Origin: JAAFHB01 sp038236995
Lineage (GTDB): Bacteria > Bacteroidota > Bacteroidia > Bacteroidales > Prolixibacteraceae
Assembly (NCBI GenBank): GCA_038236995.1
Contig: JBBRZE010000006.1
Coordinates: 32,279 to 96,278 of the forward strand
DNA length: 64,000 nucleotides
Direction: 5' to 3'
The notes under the pieces were generated by a model. It made no database searches and was not told the origin of the DNA. It was given only the letters and a program-made list of their open reading frames with translations. Below, one piece after another: positions 26,718-34,321 of this stretch (its first letter is position 1; the number at the start of each line of letters is the position of its first letter). A program made the translations under genes and the position numbers.

Positions 26718-27587
26718 TTATCTCGATTGAATTCCGATGACGTTCGGGATTTTCCAAAAATGGTCGTTGTTATCGTTTTCGTAGGTCTTCGAAACGTAAC
26801 TTCCAATCTTCGAAATGATTGTATCCGGTGTCTGGATGTAAAGACTTGCTTCCGGTCCGCCTTCAAGGTATACAGTGGTGCGAATATCGGGGATTAGCTG
26901 TATCATAAAATCAATCATCTTCTGATGTGTATACGGTGATCGGGCAAATATATAATAGATATTGCCTGTGATATCAGAGGCACTGATTACCATGCTGCAA
27001 GCTTGTCCAGGTCGTTTGTCCCAGGCCATTCTGGTACCATTGCAATCGATCATACGCATTCCCTGACACAAGGTATTATAACGTGTCCGGATAGATTCCC
27101 ATTTGGTGCATTTCAAATCATACAACATTATCTCAGGGTCTGATTCTTTTTTCGGATTCATCGCCATCATTACATTGTAGGATCCATTCATCTTCCCATT
27201 ATTGGTATGGGAATAGTTTTTCAGGTATCCTTTATTCGTTCTTGCATTAGCCATGTTAAACATGCCGGCATTCACCACCACGTTTACCTTAAATTCTTTT
27301 GCCCATGCATCTGCTGCCCTGTTTTGTTTTCCATGTTCCGATGAACTAAGCATCCTGAAATTGCAAAACCGGGGATCAGTCATTAATATGAAAATCTTAG
27401 AATCGTTCAGAATTGATTTTTCAGGGGCATTTGGTTCCCAAAAATAGATACCCTGTTGTAACATTTTCCAGTGGGGAAGCGAGTCTTGTTTTTCCTGAGC
27501 GTATGTTTTTGAATTTACATTCATCAAAAAGGTAAAAAGCAATGGCATAAAAAACAGTAACAAATTGCATTTTAAGCGGCTACCCAT
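26718..27587 (-). CDS. Phosphodiester glycosidase (NAGPA/DUF2233) family exported protein
   Basis: About 289 residues from ATG 27587. The frame runs further upstream, but MGSRLKCNLLLFFMPLLFTFLMNVNSKTYAQ is a convincing signal peptide. The mature part has the NAGPA fold signatures: KIFILMTDPRFCNF, VNVVVNAGMFN, NGKMNGSYNVMMAM, and the C-terminal LEGGPEASLY. The family hydrolyses phosphodiester-linked sugars; bacterial members are linked to envelope glycan or peptidoglycan/teichoic-acid metabolism. Its start overlaps the end of the upstream gene in the sequence ATGGGTAG (ATG 27587-27585, stop codon 27580-27582). This indicates translational coupling and a joint function. It ends just beside the 21-bp array. 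Confidence 0.85.
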   Translation of the reverse strand: MGSRLKCNLLLFFMPLLFTFLMNVNSKTYAQEKQDSLPHWKMLQQGIYFWEPNAPEKSILNDSKIFILMTDPRFCNFRMLSSSEHGKQNRAADAWAKEFKVNVVVNAGMFNMANARTNKGYLKNYSHTNNGKMNGSYNVMMAMNPKKESDPEIMLYDLKCTKWESIRTRYNTLCQGMRMIDCNGTRMAWDKRPGQACSMVISASDITGNIYYIFARSPYTHQKMIDFMIQLIPDIRTTVYLEGGPEASLYIQTPDTIISKIGSYVSKTYENDNNDHFWKIPNVIGIQSR

Positions 27588-28710
27588 TATTCCAGTCGAA
27601 TTTAATCCGTTTAAACGGGAACAGATCATACAGCTCACCCGAATAGTAATATTCGAAGGCAATTGCACCAAATGAGTAAGGTTTGCGGTGAATCATTACG
27701 GTTGAGCCACCAACAACAGGATTCTCTTTAGGTACCGAAACTTCGAATCCAATGTTATACAGAGTTGCCAGAATTTCAGGACGATCACCAATAGGGAAGC
27801 CTGCGCACTCCCATTGTGTTTTTATCTGTTTGATATTCAATGCAGCATACAGATAAGAGTAAAAATGATTTTTATAAGATGTGAGTCTTTTAAACCGCTC
27901 GTCTGTAATATTGTTTGTTTGAAAATCGAGCAGATGCTCATACTTTTTGCCAAGGTAAAACACCGATTCCCGATCTTTCAGGTTTCTTTCAATCGTTAGG
28001 GCTGTCGGAATTTTAATGCCGGTTACGCCCAAAGAGAATGTTGTTTCAACCGATAATATTTTCAATGGACCGATCCATTTTTTGTATGCTTCGCGTTCAG
28101 AATTAAAAAGCCTGATTTGTTCACCTACAAGAACGGCAACGATCAGACGGGGCTCAACATCAGTAAGATTTGCCACTGAGTCAATCAATGGCTTGTCTTT
28201 GGCAACTGCCAGTTTAAAATCTTCCCATTCGGCAATGTTCATCCATTCGAACACACTTCCGTTGTTTCTTTGACTGCCTGCTTTGGAATTCGCGACCTCA
28301 AAATCTTTTATCTCAGAATTATAACCCTTATTATTCTGCATGTATAAATTTACAGCACCTATCATTCGTTCTGCTTCTGAAAGGTTATTGCTTTTAAGAT
28401 AAGCATTTAAGATATAGAGGGAGTTTTCGGGATAATACTTATTTAAAACCAATACGTTGTGAAAGAATTCAGCTTCTCTTCCATTTACCTTACTACTGTC
28501 GGAGGTACTCGACTGACCGTATTTATCTTTGAGTTCCTGGAAATACCGATCGTTATAATCAACTGCGCCAGGATCATTAGCAACATGCAATTTTACGGCA
28601 AAAAAAGCGGTGGTCAGGAAAAGGCCGATCAGGGCGAATACGACGATAAATCCGACACTAAAATACTTAAACCAATTGCGAAGAACGCCCTTGTTTGAAT
28701 CTAATTTCAT
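27580..28710 (-). CDS. Membrane-anchored protein, possibly lysozyme-like
   Basis: A 376-residue protein with an N-terminal transmembrane anchor (about 15-39, YFSVGFIVVFALIGLFLTTAFFAV) and a periplasmic domain. The region VEPRLIVAVLVGEQIRLFNSEREAYKKW followed by TTFSLGVTGIKIPTALTIE resembles the active-site and Gly-rich segments of lysozyme/lytic-transglycosylase folds, with the Glu in GEQIR as a candidate acid. This is a weak, pattern-level match. An N-terminal helical region (FFHNVLVLNKYYPENSLYILNAYLKSNNLSEAERMIGAVN) looks like tetratricopeptide-type helices. It overlaps the following phosphodiester glycosidase gene by 8 bp, so both probably act on the cell wall. A -7 element (TACTTTTG, minus 28743-28750) lies upstream. 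Confidence 0.7.
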   Translation of the reverse strand: MKLDSNKGVLRNWFKYFSVGFIVVFALIGLFLTTAFFAVKLHVANDPGAVDYNDRYFQELKDKYGQSSTSDSSKVNGREAEFFHNVLVLNKYYPENSLYILNAYLKSNNLSEAERMIGAVNLYMQNNKGYNSEIKDFEVANSKAGSQRNNGSVFEWMNIAEWEDFKLAVAKDKPLIDSVANLTDVEPRLIVAVLVGEQIRLFNSEREAYKKWIGPLKILSVETTFSLGVTGIKIPTALTIERNLKDRESVFYLGKKYEHLLDFQTNNITDERFKRLTSYKNHFYSYLYAALNIKQIKTQWECAGFPIGDRPEILATLYNIGFEVSVPKENPVVGGSTVMIHRKPYSFGAIAFEYYYSGELYDLFPFKRIKFDWNNG

Positions 28711-28742
28711 TACGTATGAGAAATCTCACTTTAAAAGTTGCG

Positions 28743-28750
28743 CAAAAGTA
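28743..28750 (-). promoter_or_regulatory. Putative -7 element of the wall-gene pair
   Basis: Minus-strand TACTTTTG matches TAnnTTTG, 33 nt upstream of the ATG at 28710; no well-spaced -33 was seen. Confidence 0.4.
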
Positions 28751-28845
28751 ATTCAAAGGGTTCATCTTTATTCATATAAATGCATCTTTGCTGTGCAATT
28801 ATCAGTTAAATAACGTTAAGGTTACAAATACTTTATACAACACGC

Positions 28846-29295
28846 TTAATCCCAGACAAATCGCCATTGTCCATCGGGCTGACGTTTCCATACAGTATGG
28901 AAGACACCCTCATTTTTAGTTGTATGACCAATACTATCAGTTGAAGTTAAGGTATATCTTCCATAAGTATAGCCCAGATCGCCCGAAGCGGAGACATCCG
29001 CAAAATCAGGTGCCCATTCCAGTTTAGAACCTTTTTGGGGGAAAGACGCGTATTGAAGGCGAATCGCTTCTTTTCCTTTCAATACCGTATTCCGTCGTAA
29101 AATTACAGCCGAATCAGCTGCAAAATAGACAAATGCCTTTTGAACACCTTCCGTCTGCACCATTGTGCAAAACTCCTTTTCAACATCAAAAAGCTCCGAC
29201 TTTAATTTCTGAGGAGAAGAAGAATTTGGCGATATATCGCAAGAATTAATAATACTTCCCAAAGCAATTAACACTATGTATATCCTGATATTCAT
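28846..29295 (-). CDS. SnoaL/NTF2-like (DUF4440) lipoprotein
   Basis: A 149-residue protein with a lipoprotein signal (IALGSIINSC, Cys at about 19) and a SnoaL/NTF2-like cone-fold domain. Matching phrases are LFDVEKEFCTMVQTEGVQKAFVYFAADSAVILRRNTVLKGKEAIRLQY, then LEWAPDFADVSASGDLGYTYGRYTLTSTDSIGHTTKNEGVFHTVWKRQPDGQWRFVWD, which closely follows the DUF4440 pattern, including the terminal W-R-x-x-D. DUF4440 domains bind small molecules or act as isomerase-like scaffolds, and a secreted lipoprotein version is common in Bacteroidota. The ligand is unknown. It is monocistronic as far as visible. Confidence 0.87.
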   Translation of the reverse strand: MNIRIYIVLIALGSIINSCDISPNSSSPQKLKSELFDVEKEFCTMVQTEGVQKAFVYFAADSAVILRRNTVLKGKEAIRLQYASFPQKGSKLEWAPDFADVSASGDLGYTYGRYTLTSTDSIGHTTKNEGVFHTVWKRQPDGQWRFVWD

Positions 29296-29363
29296 ATATT
29301 TAAATTTTTAAAACAGGTATAACAAACATCACATTAATCATCATTCCTTCAATAAATCAACTG

Positions 29364-30908
29364 TTAAAAACAATCCATTTCACTTTTACGGCGTTTTAAT
29401 TCATTTTGGAAAAAATCAGAAAAACCATCCTTTGCCCCCATCAATAAAAAAACGGATGTTCCCCTTTCACGCGCATCAGGATTTTCGACTTCACCCACTT
29501 TTGAAAAATGGTCAAACATTTTTTGAACGTTTTGATCGGGTGCATCCCCTACCAGCAATACATTTTTAATCTTCCTATTTTCGGGAATCCAGAATAGATA
29601 GTCAGTATTGAAAGAATATGCCTCTGCCATTTTACCACGGTTATAAAAATTCAGGGCACCAGCTTGTCCATAGTTATCACAAAACACCAAAGTTTCGCGT
29701 TTAACACTATCAGGTAAGGTATTATAAGCAATTAATGCTTTTGAAGCCATCTCCTTCCACCCAACCATATCTGCAAAATCCTGCGGCAATTCGTGATTTT
29801 TTCCATCTTCCCACCGCAGAAGACCCATCTCTTCAAACTTCTGTTTATTGTTTTTAATTTCTGCAGGAGTTATCAATGGGAACAAATATTTTGATATTCC
29901 AATAAAAAACAGCAGATCAAGGACTAAATAAACCGGAGCGATTATCTTAAATCTCAGCGGTAGTTTCTTTTCAAGTAAAACAGTCCCAAAAGCAAATAAA
30001 ACAGGATAAAGACCTAAAGTATAATAGTTTTTGGCTCTCAACAACACAAAGATTGCCATTGTAATAATGAAAACGAATACGATTACCCGGTATTTCCGGA
30101 ACGGCTGGTAATTAAAGAAACCAATAAATGCAGCAATGATCAACGGGAGTCCTCCGGATACTAACATTAATTGGTCTTCCATAAATCCAATCCGGCTCAC
30201 ATTGTTCAGCTGTGTTTCGTTCAATACCCTCATATGATCTATAACCGGAAAATGATGGATGTATTGCCAGAGTATATTGGGCAATAAGAGTATAAATCCA
30301 CCAAATAGTATTAGGTAAAAGGATTTGGTAATAAACACTTTTCGCAAATCGGTTATCAGAAAAGCCCCAAATATCCCGGTTAGAAGAAAGATAATGTTGT
30401 ATTTATTGTAGAATCCAAGCACGAAGAAAATCATTACACAAAATAGCCAGACCGCACGATCTTCATTAATAAACCTGATCAGGAAGTAGAAAACGAAGGT
30501 CCAGGCAAGAATATCGAATGAATTTGGCTGATACAAAATGTTGATCCTTGTAAATGCCGAAAAAATAAAAACAGAACTCACAAGAATTTTGGAAAAGATG
30601 CCACCTTTAAGTTCTTCAACAATCAACCAGATAGCAATCAGTGTAAATGCTCCGAATAAAGCCGGAAAAAACCGCACCCAAAATACATCCCCACCTAACA
30701 AATTAATCACGAAAGAGACCCATGACATCAATGGCGGAACGGAGATATAACCGGCAGCCAGGTGATTAGCCTGATCAAGGTAAAGAAATTCATCGCGGTG
30801 TAATTCGTAAACAGGATTGACAACAAGCATTTGCAACACCATTTTCACTGCAACCAGCAAAAAAAGTATCCAGTAATTCTTGAACAACAATTTAAATGTC
30901 AATTTCAT
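29364..30908 (-). CDS. Glycosyltransferase family 39 (ArnT/PMT-like) membrane protein
   Basis: About 514 residues from ATG 30908; a GTG 21 nt upstream is also in frame. This is a polytopic membrane enzyme with roughly 10-12 helices and the GT-C fold signature. The first periplasmic loop has the catalytic acidic motif YELHRDEFLYLDQANHLAAGY, the RDE/DxD-like site of the PMT_2 (PF13231) family. GT39 members transfer a sugar from a polyprenyl-phosphate donor to lipid A, glycan or protein in the periplasm. The C-terminal ~110 residues form a periplasmic domain (KRETLVFCDNYGQAGALNFYNRG ... LLVGDAPDQNVQKMF). Which acceptor it modifies is unknown. Confidence 0.88.
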   Translation of the reverse strand: MKLTFKLLFKNYWILFLLVAVKMVLQMLVVNPVYELHRDEFLYLDQANHLAAGYISVPPLMSWVSFVINLLGGDVFWVRFFPALFGAFTLIAIWLIVEELKGGIFSKILVSSVFIFSAFTRINILYQPNSFDILAWTFVFYFLIRFINEDRAVWLFCVMIFFVLGFYNKYNIIFLLTGIFGAFLITDLRKVFITKSFYLILFGGFILLLPNILWQYIHHFPVIDHMRVLNETQLNNVSRIGFMEDQLMLVSGGLPLIIAAFIGFFNYQPFRKYRVIVFVFIITMAIFVLLRAKNYYTLGLYPVLFAFGTVLLEKKLPLRFKIIAPVYLVLDLLFFIGISKYLFPLITPAEIKNNKQKFEEMGLLRWEDGKNHELPQDFADMVGWKEMASKALIAYNTLPDSVKRETLVFCDNYGQAGALNFYNRGKMAEAYSFNTDYLFWIPENRKIKNVLLVGDAPDQNVQKMFDHFSKVGEVENPDARERGTSVFLLMGAKDGFSDFFQNELKRRKSEMDCF

Positions 30909-31023
30909 AGCAGAAAGGTTTATTGACACAGAAAACCGAAGACTTTTCCATACAGGCAGCTCCTGGTTTTGTGTGTTTGAACAGCAACTCCCTGTTAGTC
31001 TATTGCAATACCTTAGAATTACA

Positions 31024-32388
31024 CTATTTCAACCATTCCTCCAATGTATTCATTACAAGTTCCCGTTGAGATGCAGGTAATGTTCCTATTCTTGTACGAT
31101 GGCTTCCATTCGGTTGTACAACTTTAAGTATCTTTTTATTTCCACGCGTTTTTGCCGCGGAAGCCGTCCATGGATCGTTGCCTCCATAAATCAGCAGAAT
31201 TTTATCGGCATCCTTTTTCAAATATTCTTTCACCAGTAAACTCATAGCCGGATCATATATGAAGTTAGTGGAAGCAGGCATGAATAATTTCAAAATATAA
31301 CCCTTTGTATCGGTTAATTCCATCAAACCCTTAAATGGCTTTGGATTATACCCATAATAACCTAGCTGTTTCAGTGCCTGAACGAAAAATGGATAGGTTG
31401 ATTTTCCGGTTTCAATATCAAAATAGTCGGGAGAGCAGATTTTAATCAGGTAATTAAAGAGCTCCTTGTCTGTTTCTGTGGGAACAGGAATCACTTCTGC
31501 AGAAGGGCTCGACGTGGAAATTTCGTCATAAACCATTGGTAAAGAAGCAGTAGCTTCTGGAATATCGGTCGCCGACCGACCCCATTGCCAAAAAGAGAAA
31601 GCAAATTCAAGCACACAATAGTCATATATTTCACTGGTACTGGTCCTGAATTTATAGTTTTTTTCCTTACATAATTGTTCAAAAAGTGGCATCAGTTGTT
31701 TTTTCCTGCGTAGTAAATCCCTTTGGCATCTTGCTACTGCTTTTCGATCAGCGGCAGTTCCAGCCTTGTGCCGGATAAATTTGTCATGCCGTTTCTCCTC
31801 TACCGAAAAGTTAAGTGGCGCTACATAGGGCACTGATATCTCAACATCCTTTGGATAAAGGGCTCTGTGATAAAGGACCGTTTCTCCTCCTTTGCTGATG
31901 CCGGTACTAATCCATTTTTTTGTATAAATTGGTTTGAATAGCTCAACAATATGATGATGATCAGCCGCTGCATTCTCAACCGTGAGATATTTCCAGTTGA
32001 TTGAATCGGGAACCGATTTGCCAAAGAAACGGTGCTCAACAAATAGTTGATTGGCTTTCAGCAAGGGACAAAGTTCATTCAGGTATTTAGGAGTGGCGCC
32101 ATATGCTCCCCCATAGCCTTCAGTTATAAAAATAACGGGTTGATCATATCCTAAATTTGAAAGTACAACCTGTTGCGAAAATGAACCAAGTTCCGGATGT
32201 TGATGATCAATGGGTTGCTTTACCATGATGATCATTGCCTCTGTAAAAAAAGGGTTGTGCTCCATCTTTTCGACAGAGATAATTCCGGGTAAACTTTTAA
32301 TCCGCTCTTCGAGGTTCTGTGAAAACCCGATCTGCCATGTGGCGATCAGCAAAATAACGGACAGGGAAAATCTTAAAAATCTGGTCAT
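31024..32388 (-). CDS. Secreted S37/S28-type serine peptidase (prolyl aminopeptidase-like)
   Basis: A 454-residue exported protein (signal peptide about 1-23, GFSQ) with the alpha/beta-hydrolase peptidase layout of Streptomyces PS-10 peptidase S37 and the related S28 family. The nucleophile is S165 in ISTGISKGGETVLYHRALYP. The catalytic Asp is about D405 in LLIYGGNDPWTASAA, and the His is H430 in QPNGSHRTRI. The N-terminal phrase KQPIDHQHPELGSFSQQVVLSN, with ITEGYGG and FVEHRFFGKSVP, closely follows the family. These enzymes release N-terminal peptides, often after Pro. It probably works in the periplasm or on the surface in protein use, matching the other secreted proteases here. Confidence 0.9.
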   Translation of the reverse strand: MTRFLRFSLSVILLIATWQIGFSQNLEERIKSLPGIISVEKMEHNPFFTEAMIIMVKQPIDHQHPELGSFSQQVVLSNLGYDQPVIFITEGYGGAYGATPKYLNELCPLLKANQLFVEHRFFGKSVPDSINWKYLTVENAAADHHHIVELFKPIYTKKWISTGISKGGETVLYHRALYPKDVEISVPYVAPLNFSVEEKRHDKFIRHKAGTAADRKAVARCQRDLLRRKKQLMPLFEQLCKEKNYKFRTSTSEIYDYCVLEFAFSFWQWGRSATDIPEATASLPMVYDEISTSSPSAEVIPVPTETDKELFNYLIKICSPDYFDIETGKSTYPFFVQALKQLGYYGYNPKPFKGLMELTDTKGYILKLFMPASTNFIYDPAMSLLVKEYLKKDADKILLIYGGNDPWTASAAKTRGNKKILKVVQPNGSHRTRIGTLPASQRELVMNTLEEWLK

Positions 32389-32452
32389 GATTAAATTAAT
32401 GAGTATAAGGCTTCTTTGTTAGTTTTTCTGAATTTTAAAAAACAAGCAAGTT

Positions 32453-32722
32453 CTAAAGTGCAATCAAACCATCAACCAGGTTTGCTTTCTCGTAAATTGT
32501 TATGATTGACGCTGCATCTGGCATCATTTGCTTGCATGAAAGGCTGATAAACTTGATATCCTTCGAAGTATTATAAGTAATTGTTGCAGGATCAGCAAAT
32601 AAGTTCTTTACCTGTTCAAGTTTCTCCTTATTATTGTGAATGATAAACTTAAAATAATAGAGCATTGGCCACTCTGAATTTTCAGAAAGCAATTCACGAA
32701 ATTTCTCAATATTATCACTCAT
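32453..32722 (-). CDS. DUF493 (YbeD-like) protein
   Basis: An 89-residue protein of the DUF493 family: KFRELLSENSEWPMLYYFKFIIHNNKEKLEQVKNLFADPATITYNTSKDIKFISLSCKQMMPDAASIITIYEKA. The pattern 'YxFKFIV...L..V...F......I....S..KY.S.....M..S...I...Y...' is that of YbeD, a small ferredoxin-like (ACT-type) fold near the lipoate genes in E. coli. Its role may be regulatory, but this is not established. It lies upstream of the S37 peptidase gene on the same strand, with a 64-bp gap. Confidence 0.82.
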   Translation of the reverse strand: MSDNIEKFRELLSENSEWPMLYYFKFIIHNNKEKLEQVKNLFADPATITYNTSKDIKFISLSCKQMMPDAASIITIYEKANLVDGLIAL

Positions 32723-32813
32723 TATTTGAATTAATTAACTGTTCAACTAAATTATACTTGTAAAAAAAACTGCAGGCAACTGGCGGCTAACAACTGGTTA
32801 TTGGCTTAAGAAA

Positions 32814-32832
32814 AGACGCATTGATTGCGTCT
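32814..32832 (-). terminator. Terminator of the gliding-motility-type gene
   Basis: Stem AGACGCA/TGCGTCT with a 5-nt loop, 11 bp after the stop at 32843. On the minus strand it is followed by TTTTCTTAAG. Confidence 0.65.
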
Positions 32833-32842
32833 ATAATGTATT

Positions 32843-34162
32843 CTACCAGATCATCTGCACAAATCCTTTCTTTCGTCGTCGTTCCCCGTCACGCCCCACA
32901 GCATCAACCACATAAAAATAGACACCAGGTGTAGCCAGCTTACCACTTACTTTGCCATCCCAGGCTGCAAGCTCCGAATCGGCTGGAATATATCCTGATT
33001 TACTGAATTTATGAACAATACGACCCCACCTGTTGAAAACCTGAAAATCAAGTGATTCAAGCGAACGGGTTTGTATCACTAAAACATCATTTACGCCGTC
33101 GCCATTTGGTGTAAAAGCAGGAGCTACTTTCACAAGCGAAGTATCGACAACAATGTAATCTTTCAGATAAGATGTATCACGACAGGTATACCCCGCACTT
33201 TGTTTGGCAGAAACGAGTTTTACTTTGTACTTACCCGAATTTTCGTAGGTGTAGACCGGACTTACCTCATAGATTTGTGCGAGATAAGAAGTGTCGACTT
33301 TACCCCCAGCCGATCCTTCCGAATCGAGTATGGCTTTATCAACATATAGAAACCACTCAAATTTATCAGCGTCACCATTTTCCGATTCGTTCGTAAATTT
33401 CACCTCCAATGGAGCCTCAGGGATCGTAAACTGGGCACTTAACTCCTGATTGGCTTTCCACGAAAACTTTGCTTTGGTAACAATTGATTCATAAGTAACC
33501 TGACTACTTTGCATACAACCTGCGCGATCGGTTACTTCAAGACGATAAATACTATTTTTTGTTGGTGGACTGAAAACTATTGGATTCTGAATTGTTGCTG
33601 CGGGTATATTCCCATCACGGTACCAAACGTATTTATACCCGGCATTAATCGTTACTGGTTGACGCGACGACAAATCGTAATACAAATAATTTAAGCCTGT
33701 TGCACCACCTTGTAATTGAAAAGACTGACAATTAGATTCTAAAATAGCAGATGTTACTTCTATCCATCCATTCATTATCCATGCGCGGTAGAGATAATCA
33801 ACGCCGTTCTCGCGGAAACTAACCCTATAGCAACCATTATCAAGTCCTGTTAATGCCGATGAACCTCCTGTTTCATTGGTTAAAAAGCTAAATGTTCCTG
33901 TCGAAGAATTAAACTTTTCCCACAAAAAGGTGACTTGTGAACCAGCTGAAGTTGCTTTTAAAGTACCGCTTTGATGTCCGTTTGCTCCGCAGAAATAATA
34001 AATAAAATCTTTTCCGGAGAACACCGGATAAGAAGTTTGTTCTGCGAAAGAGGCAGAAGGAGAAGCAAGAGATTGTCCGGCAACGAATTTCACTGAAAAC
34101 AAAAGGAAAATTGATAGAAAAATTCCCAACCTGACAATACGAACCTGTTCCATTAAAAGCAT
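32843..34162 (-). CDS. Secreted protein with gliding-motility-type (CHU_C, T9SS type B) C-terminal domain
   Basis: A 439-residue exported protein (signal peptide about 1-30, LLFSVKFVAGQS). The N-terminal half has Ig/PKD-like beta domains (FSWKANQELSAQFTIPEAPLEVKFTNESENGDADKFEWFLY, where the VxFTNxS and FEW pattern marks a PKD-like domain). The C-terminal ~90 residues carry the T9SS type B sorting domain: APAFTPNGDGVNDVLVIQ, then FQVFNRWGRIVH, WDGKVSGKLATPGVYFYVVDA. Such proteins are exported by T9SS, usually to the surface. No catalytic site is visible. Start ATG 34162; the in-frame ATG at 34153 is an alternative. A -7-like TAATTTTG is at 34189-34196 on the minus strand. Confidence 0.9.
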   Translation of the reverse strand: MLLMEQVRIVRLGIFLSIFLLFSVKFVAGQSLASPSASFAEQTSYPVFSGKDFIYYFCGANGHQSGTLKATSAGSQVTFLWEKFNSSTGTFSFLTNETGGSSALTGLDNGCYRVSFRENGVDYLYRAWIMNGWIEVTSAILESNCQSFQLQGGATGLNYLYYDLSSRQPVTINAGYKYVWYRDGNIPAATIQNPIVFSPPTKNSIYRLEVTDRAGCMQSSQVTYESIVTKAKFSWKANQELSAQFTIPEAPLEVKFTNESENGDADKFEWFLYVDKAILDSEGSAGGKVDTSYLAQIYEVSPVYTYENSGKYKVKLVSAKQSAGYTCRDTSYLKDYIVVDTSLVKVAPAFTPNGDGVNDVLVIQTRSLESLDFQVFNRWGRIVHKFSKSGYIPADSELAAWDGKVSGKLATPGVYFYVVDAVGRDGERRRKKGFVQMIW

Positions 34163-34188
34163 CTTTCAGTTATTGATTTACAATATTA

Positions 34189-34196
34189 CAAAATTA
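34189..34196 (-). promoter_or_regulatory. Putative -7 element of the CHU_C gene
   Basis: Minus-strand TAATTTTG matches TAnnTTTG, 27 nt upstream of the ATG at 34162. Confidence 0.4.
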
Positions 34197-34256
34197 ATCA
34201 TTATAGAAGAAACAGAATATTTGTTCCAAAATAGCCAATATTCAGACAGGTCGGTT

Positions 34257-34264
34257 TATCTTTG
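34257..34264 (+). promoter_or_regulatory. Putative -7 element of the helicase gene
   Basis: TATCTTTG matches TAnnTTTG. It covers the in-frame TTG at 34262, so that codon cannot be the start if this promoter is used. Confidence 0.45.
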
Positions 34265-34321
34265 CGCCATTCGCGCGTAAAACCGGAATATAATAATACG
34301 AAGTACTTAAATTACAACGAT

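Noticed and set aside
26532..26897. Frames across the second array
   Set aside because: Their repeat composition follows from the 42-bp period, and they overlap the phosphodiester glycosidase gene on the other strand.
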